This document shows positions 8,523-16,372 of a DNA stretch of 35,200 bases, piece by piece (position 1 is the stretch's first letter; every line of letters starts with the position of its first letter). The notes under the pieces were generated by a model. It was not told the origin of the DNA. It saw only the letters and a list, made by a program, of their open reading frames with translations, and ran no database searches. The position numbers and the translations under genes are program-made. Origin of the DNA: Dehalococcoidia bacterium (lineage in GTDB: Bacteria > Chloroflexota > Dehalococcoidia > GIF9 > AB-539-J10); the NCBI GenBank assembly GCA_030611085.1, contig JAUWQI010000015.1:1-35200 (forward strand). Reading direction: 5' to 3'.

Positions 8523-8556
8523 TCTCTTCCTCCCAATATAATATGAATTGTGGCAT

Positions 8557-8601
8557 GTATTATGGTATACCAATAATACTACCACTGGTCTTACAAGTCA
8601 A
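8557..8601 (-). promoter_or_regulatory. Promoter with palindromic operator for the VapBC-type pair
   Basis: The minus strand has TTGACT (8596-8601), a 17-base spacer and TATTAT (8573-8578). The -10 lies within a near-perfect palindrome at 8557-8579 centred on GGTATACC, with arms GTATTAT and ATAATAC. An operator over the -10 is what an autorepressing ribbon-helix-helix antitoxin would use. Confidence 0.7.
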
Positions 8602-8947
8602 TAACTAATCTATGTTTTGTCAAGACTCATTAGAAATGTCCCCTCTCTAGTGACTTCATACAGGCCTGCTCCCCGAAAACAGGAAGTCTCTCATTGTAGA
8701 TGGTACTAATATTGGGGGCACCCCAGATGCTTAATTGGCTAAAGGGCATTCGCAGCATCTTCCCTCACGGCAGTAGTTTCTGAAGATATGAATCAGCCCT
8801 TGCTGCTGGCAAGCTCTTCATGAGTTTTCCACCCTTTCCATTGAGGCAGTCGCACCTTAAGGAAATGGTCAGAAAACAGGCCTCGGTTTTGAAACCATAA
8901 TCCTGACTCACCGGATAAGCCGGGGTTCTCTAGCAAGGTTTCAGGCA
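8602..8947. other. Gene-free stretch made partly of copied gene scraps
   Basis: No credible coding frame was seen. It contains the 89-base copy of the DUF2851 gene end (8726-8814) and an 18-base match to the M16 peptidase gene (8857-8874). The rest is unassigned. Confidence 0.55.
8726..8814. repeat. 89-base perfect copy of the DUF2851 gene 3' end
   Basis: Identical over 89 bases to 12373-12461 and in the same orientation. In the other copy it covers the last 84 bases of the DUF2851 coding region plus 5 bases past the stop. Here it has no upstream coding sequence. Confidence 0.9.
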
Positions 8948-9240
8948 TTAACTCAGATTCCTTTTGTTGATGCTATCTTGTTTTGAGCCGAGAGCCAGGG
9001 CAACACGCAGCTTACTATCCATAGCTTCCATATCAAGTTGAGGCATAACCCCAAGCCTTTGGGCAATCATACCTTGCTTTATCGTTCTGATAATGCCGGT
9101 TGCTACAGAGGGGAAGAGTAATCCTGCCCCTTGCCAGTCTTTGATAAGATAGTCGCCTATCAACACTCGCTCCGTTTGGCTGGTGATAGCTGCAATAATA
9201 GCTTCCTGTCGCCCGTGATGATAGGCATAGTGTTTATTAC
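8948..9240 (-). pseudogene. PemK/MazF-family toxin remnant, copy 2 (5'-truncated)
   Basis: The minus-strand frame is open from about 9240 and reads YHHGRQEAIIAAITSQ, then GDYLIKDWQGAGLLFPSV, then IKQGMIAQRLGVM, to a stop at 8948. This is the middle and C-terminal part of a PemK/MazF endoribonuclease toxin. The N-terminal strand and its start are missing. The frame breaks where the HigB promoter region begins. An ATG-like start at 9166 would give only 72 residues. A working toxin is unlikely. Confidence 0.65.
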
Positions 9241-9269
9241 TAAATTATCGAAATATGATAAGTTAGGTA

Positions 9270-9298
9270 TTGACATATTCTATATAACGGATTATAAT
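9270..9298 (+). promoter_or_regulatory. Consensus sigma70 promoter of the HigBA-like operon
   Basis: TTGACA (9270-9275), 17-base spacer, TATAAT (9293-9298): a perfect match to consensus. The expected transcription start, 6-8 bases further, falls on the GTG at 9305, so the first mRNA would have essentially no leader. Confidence 0.8.
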
Positions 9299-9304
9299 GT
9301 AAAT

Positions 9305-9604
9305 GTGGAGGTAATATTTGCTACTGAAGACTTAGACCGTTTGGAAGGTGATGGGTCTTTTACGGCTGGACTTAACCAAGCGTTAGTAAAAGCATACCGC
9401 AATAGAATCAATATTATCAGGCAAGCTGTTGATGAAAGGCTCTTTTATACTATTAAATCTCTTCACTTTGAAAAGCTGGAAGGTAAACGAAAACATCAGC
9501 ACTCTATGCGCTTAAACAATCAATATAGACTGGTTGTTGAATTGGTCAAACGCAAACCGAAAAAGAAAGCCGTTAGGATAATAGAAATCACAGATTATCA
9601 TTAG
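9305..9604 (+). CDS. HigB/RelE-superfamily toxin (leaderless GTG start)
   Basis: The 99-residue frame reads (V/M)EVIFATEDLDRLEGDG at the start and NQYRLVVELV, then KAVRIIEITDYH at the end, the fold and closing motif of HigB/RelE mRNA interferases. The open frame extends back to 9131, but homologous proteins begin MEV or similar, and the perfect promoter at 9270-9298 places the RNA start at 9305. I therefore choose GTG 9305. No upstream ribosome site fits it. The HigA-like antitoxin gene begins 18 bases after the stop. Toxin-first order is typical of higBA. Confidence 0.8.
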   Translation: MEVIFATEDLDRLEGDGSFTAGLNQALVKAYRNRINIIRQAVDERLFYTIKSLHFEKLEGKRKHQHSMRLNNQYRLVVELVKRKPKKKAVRIIEITDYH

Positions 9605-9622
9605 AAAAAGGAGGAACCTGAT

Positions 9623-10771
9623 ATGATGACTGCTATGAAGGAGAGAATACCGGCCGAAGGCTTCCTACCTGGAGATTTAATCAAGGAGGAGTTGGAGGAA
9701 AGGGGTTGGACACAAGAGGACTTAGCAGAAATACTAGGGCGTACTACTAGCGCCGTAAATGAGATAATTACTGGCAAAAGAGGTATTACGGTTGATACTG
9801 CAAAGGGTCTAGGAGAAGCACTTGGAACTGGGGCACAGTTTTGGCTTAACATGGAATCAGCTTATCGTTTGTCTTTGGAAAGAACTAGGCCTGAATCTGT
9901 ATCTCGCAAAGCAGTTTTGTACGAAATAGCGCCAATTCGTGCCATGATAAAGAGGAATTGGATTGAATCCTCGACAAATATTGAAGTTCTGGAGCAAAGG
10001 CTGCGTGAATTTTTTGGAACTTCGGATTTGTCTCAAATTCCGCATTTGAACTGTATGGCTAGAAAGTCTACAGAGGAACTTACATCAGCACAAAGAGCTT
10101 GGCTATTTCGAGCAAAAAATCTTGCTTTGGCCGTTCATGCAGAAAAATACACAAAAAGTCGTCTGAATATGGCATTGGAACGATTGATGGATATGAGAGC
10201 TAACGAGGCAGATATTAGGCTAATACCTAGGGTCTTAGCCGATGCTGGTATAAGGTTGCTTATTATTGAACCTTTTCCTCAGTCTAAGATAGATGGCGCT
10301 AGTTTTTGGGTCAATGGGTCACCAGTCATAGCATTATCGCTTAGGTATGATAGGATAGATTCTTTTTGGCATACGTTGATGCATGAGATAGGACATGTAA
10401 AGAACGAAGATGGATTAATTGACAACTGTATAATTCTGGATACCGATTTGTTTGATGAATACAATGATGGTAAACCCTACGAAAAAGCGGCGGATGAATT
10501 TGCGGTTAATTTCTTAGTTCCACAAAAAGAATTGAACGATTTTATAGCTCGTATTCAACCGATATATTCTAAGTCCAAAATCGTGGGCTTTGCGAATAGG
10601 ATAAAAGTTCATCCAGGCATAGTGATAGGACAATTACATCATCGAGGTAAGGAACAGGGTGGTCTTGATTATTCCCATAGTCGTGAGATGCTGGTTAAAG
10701 TTAGACATCTTATTACAAGAGCAGCGACGACCGATGGATACGGACAAATATTGTCTTTGAATCCAAGTTGA
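9623..10771 (+). CDS. HigA-type XRE antitoxin fused to an ImmA/IrrE metallopeptidase domain
   Basis: The 382-residue protein has an N-terminal HigA-type helix-turn-helix (about residues 12-90: WTQEDLAEILGRTTSAVNEI and GTGAQFWLNMESAYRL). A linker is followed by an ImmA/IrrE-like zinc peptidase with H254-E-I-G-H258. AAGGAGG precedes the ATG. The XRE part should bind the operon promoter and the toxin next door. ImmA/IrrE peptidases cleave XRE-type repressors, so one chain may carry both the repressor and its protease. The following unknown gene starts 9 bases after the stop. COG3093 plus COG2856 fusions are known, but their regulation is poorly understood. Confidence 0.88.
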   Translation: MMTAMKERIPAEGFLPGDLIKEELEERGWTQEDLAEILGRTTSAVNEIITGKRGITVDTAKGLGEALGTGAQFWLNMESAYRLSLERTRPESVSRKAVLYEIAPIRAMIKRNWIESSTNIEVLEQRLREFFGTSDLSQIPHLNCMARKSTEELTSAQRAWLFRAKNLALAVHAEKYTKSRLNMALERLMDMRANEADIRLIPRVLADAGIRLLIIEPFPQSKIDGASFWVNGSPVIALSLRYDRIDSFWHTLMHEIGHVKNEDGLIDNCIILDTDLFDEYNDGKPYEKAADEFAVNFLVPQKELNDFIARIQPIYSKSKIVGFANRIKVHPGIVIGQLHHRGKEQGGLDYSHSREMLVKVRHLITRAATTDGYGQILSLNPS

Positions 10772-10780
10772 GGTGAGAAC

Positions 10781-11245
10781 ATGACTTACAATGGACAACT
10801 ACAGAGGCTTGTGAACAAATACATCGAAGCTGGCGAAATATGGCCTACAACCTCGCATAAACTAGCTGCTTGGGCTTTGAATAATAAGTTGTGGGCACCC
10901 CAAAAGAGTGAAGTTATAAATATATGTGCAGAGCAGATAGCTCGTGCTATGCGAGAGGAATATATAGTCGACCCACAAGGTCGTAAGGTAAGAGCGAAGC
11001 ATGCTGCCAAAATCGAACAGGCAGTCTTATGGGATGATATTAGAACAGCGAGTCGTGAACACATGCAGATAGCATTGCAGCAGAGAAGGCAGCAAATAGT
11101 TGGTGATTGCCACCAGCTCAAATTGGACGTAGACAGCTACAATGAAAATAAGAATGACGGTATACCAATCCAGATGGTATTTGATTTTACTATCGATTTG
11201 ATAGAGATGGAGATGGAGAAGAAGCCAGAACTAGCCAAAGCCTAA
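10781..11245 (+). CDS. Conserved unknown protein of a HigBA-like operon
   Basis: The 154-residue soluble protein has no family name I can give with confidence. It contains AAWALNNKLWAPQKSEVINI (a possible small helix-turn-helix), the block AMREEYIVDPQGRKVRAKHA and a central REHMQIALQQRRQQIVGDC. Its tail DSYNENKNDGIPIQMVFDFT is distinctive. GAGGTG precedes the ATG, nine bases after the HigA-ImmA stop, so it is the third gene of the operon. The residue pattern looks selected, not random. It might be a chaperone, adaptor or substrate of the peptidase, but nothing in the sequence decides this. It converges with the next gene without any gap. Confidence 0.7.
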   Translation: MTYNGQLQRLVNKYIEAGEIWPTTSHKLAAWALNNKLWAPQKSEVINICAEQIARAMREEYIVDPQGRKVRAKHAAKIEQAVLWDDIRTASREHMQIALQQRRQQIVGDCHQLKLDVDSYNENKNDGIPIQMVFDFTIDLIEMEMEKKPELAKA

Positions 11246-11536
11246 CTAATCTCTTTTTCGCCAACGAACACTTGCTACTAATTTAGCTATTTCTTTGCGT
11301 TGCTCAGGTGTTAGCTTTTTAGCCCTAGCTTTACCACCCTTCAATCCCCCAAGGTGCCCTAATGCCACAGAGTCAAATTTCTTTTCTTTATCCGCGTTGA
11401 CTTGCTCTGATTCAGTCTTACTTTGCCCTGTAGCTTCTTGTACTACATGAAAAGCTGTAACCCTGAAGTCATGCTCTTTCTTCCTCTTTTTTTCTCTGCC
11501 ATACTTAAATGGTAAATCGCCGCTCAAGCATTTCAA
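11246..11536 (-). CDS. Small basic protein, GGLKGGKARAKKL type
   Basis: The 96-residue frame ends with GHLGGLKGGKARAKKLTPEQ and RKEIAKLVASVRWRKRD, a conserved lysine/arginine-rich tail seen in many small unnamed bacterial proteins. A middle segment, FRVTAFHVVQEATGQ, precedes it. The only start is a TTG at 11536, just behind a stop, with no clear ribosome site. The 5' end may be eroded. DNA or RNA binding is plausible from charge. It abuts the convergent gene at 11245 exactly. Confidence 0.55.
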   Translation of the reverse strand: MKCLSGDLPFKYGREKKRKKEHDFRVTAFHVVQEATGQSKTESEQVNADKEKKFDSVALGHLGGLKGGKARAKKLTPEQRKEIAKLVASVRWRKRD

Positions 11537-11617
11537 AATAATACACTACCGAATTTTCTCATATTCTATGCGCAGGTATTTATGTCGTCACATATAACGA
11601 GCACCACATCTCCTCGC

Positions 11618-11899
11618 TTATATTCGGTCATAGGCTGCATCCTTCTCGTTGTCCCAAAGTTCTGCCAGAACAGGGTCAGCCGAAGCCGATAAAGCCAGGA
11701 TAGAATCAATGTCCTTGGCATCCTTTAGTGCCTGAGGTGCCTTATCCAGGTCTTCCTTACGGAAGCGGCGGTGGCGCTCCCTGCCAATTCGGAAAGCAGG
11801 CAACCTTCCCTCCTTAGTCAATTTATAAATAGTTCTCCTGGAAACACAAAGGTACTCAGCAGCCTCTTCTATGGTAAACCATTCCTTTGTAATTATCAT
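11618..11899 (-). CDS. Excisionase-type MerR-like HTH protein, possible orphan antitoxin
   Basis: The 93-residue protein begins MIITKEWFTIEEAAEYLCVS and contains RRTIYKLTKEGRLPAFRIGR, a winged helix of the excisionase/MerR family. The C-terminal DPVLAELWDNEKDAAYDRI matches the toxin-neutralising tail common in small antitoxins. AAAGGAGG lies 7-8 bases before the ATG. No toxin gene overlaps its 3' end, where one would be expected, and no integrase is nearby. It is therefore either an orphan antitoxin or a small regulator. Confidence 0.75.
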   Translation of the reverse strand: MIITKEWFTIEEAAEYLCVSRRTIYKLTKEGRLPAFRIGRERHRRFRKEDLDKAPQALKDAKDIDSILALSASADPVLAELWDNEKDAAYDRI

Positions 11900-12112
11900 G
11901 CAACCTACCTCCTTTGAAGTGTACCATACATATCACCGAGACTACTCTAGCACATAGAGGCGAATAAGAGCAATATTGTATACCCGTCCACACAATTAGT
12001 GACACATCACTTATTGTCATTACTATCCAGATTGCTCCATCGCAAAGTTACGAATCCTATCATTTATCAACCCCCACCAGCTAAAAATTTAATATAATAG
12101 CCTTCACATCCT

Positions 12113-12133
12113 GGTCGGGGACAAGCCCCGACC
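12113..12133. repeat. Hairpin repeat, CGGGGACAAGCCCCG family
   Basis: GTCGGGGACAAGCCCCGAC folds into a perfect stem. A second copy lies at 17997-18018. Confidence 0.75.
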
Positions 12134-12144
12134 CTACGACAAGG

Positions 12145-12261
12145 GAAATCCTAAGCACGAAATGCTAAACAATATCGAAGCTCAAGATCTTAATGACCAA
12201 AATGTGAGAGTTTTGAATTTGATATTTGTTTAGGATTTAGACATTAGAATTTAGAGTTTAG
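12145..12261. repeat. AT-rich dispersed repeat (CTAAACAATATC...GATATTTGTTTAG family)
   Basis: Left half words CCTAAGCACGAAAT and CTAAACAATATC are roughly inverted in the right half as GATATTTGTTTAGGATTTAG. Related copies lie at 18311-18400, 23464-23672, 29335-29443 and 34202-34291, always between genes. Confidence 0.65.
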
Positions 12262-12273
12262 CTGTCAACAGCC

Positions 12274-12297
12274 GTAGTGGCGGGGTTTATCCCCGCC
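12274..12297. repeat. Hairpin repeat, GTAGTGGCGGGG family
   Basis: Stem GGCGGGG / CCCCGCC with loop TTTAT, preceded by GTAGT. Copies with decayed stems lie at 17964-17987 and 18114-18137. Confidence 0.75.
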
Positions 12298-12377
12298 TTA
12301 TGCTCGCTGTGTTTGGTTCAGTCCAGAAGTGCTCGCTTTGCACCGATAACACAATTCTGGAGTTATCATAAGGATGC

Positions 12378-13859
12378 TTAATTGGCTAAAGGGCATTCGC
12401 AGCATCTTCCCTCACGGCAGTAGTTTCTGAAGATATGAATCAGCCCTTGCTGCTGGCAAGCGGTGAAATCAGCCATATCTTCAAGGCAAAGTTGCCTCGC
12501 CATATGACGCGTTATCTCATTCTCAGCCAGCTTGGGGTAATTGAGGTAAAGATAGAGAGCCTTTTCCTTTAGCTCCATATCCTCAGCTATTTCTCCCCAG
12601 GAGAAAGCAAACGGCAATACCACATTGACAATAATTTCGCCCACTTTACCCCGTCCTAGGAGAGCTGAATTTTGGGTATTTGCCCTAACATCAAAATCAA
12701 AGTGATTCCGCCAGTAGCCATCACCATCCACAATCAAAGCACTTTCCAGCACACGATGCCCCGCTATCAAAGACGCTTCCTTCACTAGCTGTAACACCCC
12801 TCTCAATAGTCCTCCCTTGTAATAGCATTGTAGAAGGTAGCTTAAAGCTACAATACGCCGCACCGGAGAATTATTGGGGTATATATGAGAAAAATTCCAA
12901 TCACTTTCCCTCATGGCTTTAGCTTCTTTACCCACAGACCGCCATACTTGCTCTAGCTCCCTTGTTTCCTCTGCCTGACAAAATTCTCTTCCTAATCGTT
13001 GAGAGGGCAATAGACCGGCTGTGCCCAATAACCACGCCTGCTTTAGAATTAAACTTCCTCCTGGCTCTACGCTCTCTATAAAATCGAGGGATACTCTGTA
13101 AGCAAGTTCTTCAAAGGGCTTCATGTTTTTGGAATAACCTGAAGCTCTCATCATGCTTTTCCAAAGCACCTGATTTGCTTCCTCTCGCTGTAACTCAACT
13201 TGGGAAATAGCCGCTTTTTGTCTGAACCGCTCTTCACCAGCGATATTCAACAAGTTCCACAAAGTTTGTAATTGCTTCGCTTCCCCTTCGCGAATAGATT
13301 CGATTCGCTCACTACATGGTTTACCCTGGGCGAGATTCTTCGGTCGCTTTGCTCCCTCAGAATGACAAGGAGCGAAGGACTCAGAACGACAGGAGGCGAA
13401 GGGCTCAGTGCTTCGGCTCACCGCAATGACATTGTGGTGCAGCATCTGGGAGCAAGGAAGCTGGCAGTAAGACATCAAATAAGCCTGGTGCTGTAGTTCC
13501 TTTGATAAACATAACAGCGGAACCAACTTGCCATTTTGCTTTAGGATAACCGAATCGCAATCATGCCAACCAACCACATGAAGAATCACATTATTATATT
13601 CCGCATTGCTATGATGGCTATGGCTATACCAATCGCTGGACTTAACATGAATTTCTACATCCCCTCTCTTTAAATTGGATTCATTCACAATAACCGCATC
13701 CCGAAAATCAGGACCACTATCACCATTAAGCCTGCCAGGATAAATTATCCTGATGCGTTCACCTTCTTCAGTGGTCAGCTCCTTTCCTAATAGCTGCTGC
13801 CACATTAAGGCTACCTGCCTTTCGGGAAGTTTTATCCGATTTCGTGTAATCACTGGCAC
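12378..13859 (-). CDS. DUF2851 family protein with a repeat-derived insertion
   Basis: The 493-residue protein has the DUF2851 start (KLPERQVALMWQQLLGKELT, YPGRLNGDSGPDFRDAVI, GDVEIHVKSSDWYSH) and the typical C-terminal CX2-rich end (NYCREGRCCECPLAN). The function is unknown. Residues about 144-197, between QLPCSQML and LWNLLNIAGEERF, are encoded by nested dispersed repeats (13271-13430). They include the peptides VIAVSRS and CHSEGAKRPKNLAQGK. Without them the length fits the usual 420-450 residues. The start is GTG 13859. It follows the XRE gene by 45 bases on the same strand. Its last 84 coding bases are duplicated at 8726-8814. Confidence 0.85.
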   Translation of the reverse strand: MPVITRNRIKLPERQVALMWQQLLGKELTTEEGERIRIIYPGRLNGDSGPDFRDAVIVNESNLKRGDVEIHVKSSDWYSHSHHSNAEYNNVILHVVGWHDCDSVILKQNGKLVPLLCLSKELQHQAYLMSYCQLPCSQMLHHNVIAVSRSTEPFASCRSESFAPCHSEGAKRPKNLAQGKPCSERIESIREGEAKQLQTLWNLLNIAGEERFRQKAAISQVELQREEANQVLWKSMMRASGYSKNMKPFEELAYRVSLDFIESVEPGGSLILKQAWLLGTAGLLPSQRLGREFCQAEETRELEQVWRSVGKEAKAMRESDWNFSHIYPNNSPVRRIVALSYLLQCYYKGGLLRGVLQLVKEASLIAGHRVLESALIVDGDGYWRNHFDFDVRANTQNSALLGRGKVGEIIVNVVLPFAFSWGEIAEDMELKEKALYLYLNYPKLAENEITRHMARQLCLEDMADFTACQQQGLIHIFRNYCREGRCCECPLAN

Positions 13860-13904
13860 AAAAAAATTTATCTTCCCACCAATGTCTTGAACCTCAGCGC
13901 ATCA

Positions 13905-14132
13905 TCATACATATTCTTTCCCAGCTTTGTACTTAAAGCCGCTGCGCTCAGCAACTATACTAAGCAAAGTAGCTGAAGCTCCCCGAGGCTGATACATCCC
14001 CGTTTCCCATTCGCTAATGGTTTGCTGCCTTGTACCCAATTCCTCAGCAAGCTTTGCTTGAGTCAACCCTAAATGCTGCCTCAGTGCTCTTATATCATCT
14101 TTGTTCCATTGCCTTCTTTTGCTCCGCTTCAT
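13905..14132 (-). CDS. XRE-family transcriptional regulator (leaderless start)
   Basis: The 75-residue protein is a bare Cro/CI-type helix-turn-helix: WNKDDIRALRQHLGLTQAKL, then AEELGTRQQTISEWETGMYQ. It has the AE...QQTISEWE recognition helix expected. The ATG at 14132 is only 7 bases from a TATAAT (14140-14145), so the mRNA should lack a leader. A TACAC/GTGTA inverted repeat (14144-14159) in the promoter is a good candidate for autorepression. The DUF2851 gene downstream is probably co-transcribed. Confidence 0.82.
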   Translation of the reverse strand: MKRSKRRQWNKDDIRALRQHLGLTQAKLAEELGTRQQTISEWETGMYQPRGASATLLSIVAERSGFKYKAGKEYV

Positions 14133-14139
14133 CGTCTAA

Positions 14140-14167
14140 ATTATACACGATTTAGTGTAAAAATCAA
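14140..14167 (-). promoter_or_regulatory. Promoter and operator of the XRE gene
   Basis: Minus strand: TTGATT (14162-14167), 16-base spacer, TATAAT (14140-14145). The inverted repeat TACAC-6-GTGTA (14144-14159) overlaps the spacer and -10. The predicted start coincides with the ATG at 14132. Confidence 0.65.
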
Positions 14168-14208
14168 AGCAATATTTTGCCTCTAATAAACGCTCTCAGG
14201 GAAATTTG

Positions 14209-14236
14209 TTGCACTTTAAAATCTTTGTGTTATAAT
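14209..14236 (+). promoter_or_regulatory. groESL promoter
   Basis: TTGCAC (14209-14214), 16-base spacer, TATAAT (14231-14236), directly followed by the CIRCE operator. Confidence 0.75.
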
Positions 14237-14238
14237 AA

Positions 14239-14265
14239 TTAGCAATCTCGATGCCAGAGTGCTAA
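14239..14265 (+). promoter_or_regulatory. CIRCE operator (HrcA binding site)
   Basis: TTAGCAATC, nine bases, GAGTGCTAA: the CIRCE inverted repeat with a single mismatch in the left arm. It covers the transcription start of groESL, where HrcA represses in non-stressed cells. The hrcA gene itself is not in the window. Confidence 0.9.
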
Positions 14266-14299
14266 AATAAGCTAAAATAAATTTAAGAAAGGGGGGAGT

Positions 14300-14593
14300 A
14301 TGGCCAAGATAGAACCTTTACAAGATAGGATAGTAATCAAAGCTAGTCCTAAAGAAGAAGTAAGCAAAGGGGGGATAGTCTTACCAGATACAGCTACGGA
14401 GAAATCTCAGGAGGGAAAAATCCTTGCTGTAGGTCCAGGCAAACTATCTGAAGATGGCAAACGCATAGCTATGGAGGTGAAAGTGGGGGACAATGTCATT
14501 TATTCTAAGTATGCCGGCACTGAATTTAAGCTGGATGACGAAGAAGTAGTTATTATGCGTGAGAGCGATATTCTAGCTAAAAAGAGTTCATAA
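14300..14593 (+). CDS. groES: Co-chaperonin GroES
   Basis: The 97-residue protein starts MAKIEPLQDRIVIKASPKEE and has the mobile loop KGGIVLPDTATEKSQEG (about residues 22-38) that docks on GroEL. GKILAVGPGKL and the C-terminal EVVIMRESDILA follow. The length is normal. A strong purine-rich ribosome site (AAAGGGGGG) precedes the ATG. It forms the lid of the GroEL folding chamber in the cytoplasm. It is transcribed with groEL (15-base gap) from the CIRCE-controlled promoter, so it should be induced by heat and protein stress. Confidence 0.97.
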   Translation: MAKIEPLQDRIVIKASPKEEVSKGGIVLPDTATEKSQEGKILAVGPGKLSEDGKRIAMEVKVGDNVIYSKYAGTEFKLDDEEVVIMRESDILAKKSS

Positions 14594-14608
14594 AAGGAGG
14601 TAATATAG

Positions 14609-16228
<1,620 letters not shown>

Positions 16229-16257
16229 CCCTTTGTAAGGGGCGAGGAATACCCGAG

Positions 16258-16275
16258 TTGCCCAATTTATTGGGC
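16258..16275. repeat. TTGCCCAATTTATTGGGC hairpin
   Basis: A short palindrome TTGCCCAATTTATTGGGC between groEL and its terminator. Related hairpins occur at 18052-18069 and 18256-18305. Confidence 0.6.
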
Positions 16276-16299
16276 TTATAAAGGCGAAGATAATAAAGG

Positions 16300-16324
16300 A
16301 AGAGCCGCCTGTTAGGCGGCTCTT
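16300..16324 (+). terminator. groESL terminator, possibly bidirectional
   Basis: Stem AAGAGCCGCC (16300-16309), loop of five, GGCGGCTCTT (16315-16324), then a short T-rich stretch. On the other strand the flank is also T-rich, so it can stop transcription of the convergent M16 peptidase gene as well. Confidence 0.8.
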
Positions 16325-16372
16325 CTGATTTAGCTGCAATTACTGCTCTTTAGTACTCGGGATATCCCCCCC

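Larger units (their letters stand above)
11900..12372. other. Gene-free stretch with hairpin repeats
   Basis: No coding frame is convincing. It carries hairpins at 12113-12133 and 12274-12297, an AT-rich repeat element at 12145-12261, and, just before the DUF2851 stop, a segment (12322-12352) with a diverged copy near 7040. Confidence 0.6.

Noticed and set aside
9131-9304. Longer HigB frame from 9131
   Set aside because: It runs antisense through the PemK remnant and upstream of the consensus promoter, with no homology before residue EVIFATEDL.
11618-11899. Prophage excision module
   Set aside because: The excisionase-type fold alone is not evidence. No integrase, attachment-site pair or phage gene is in the window.
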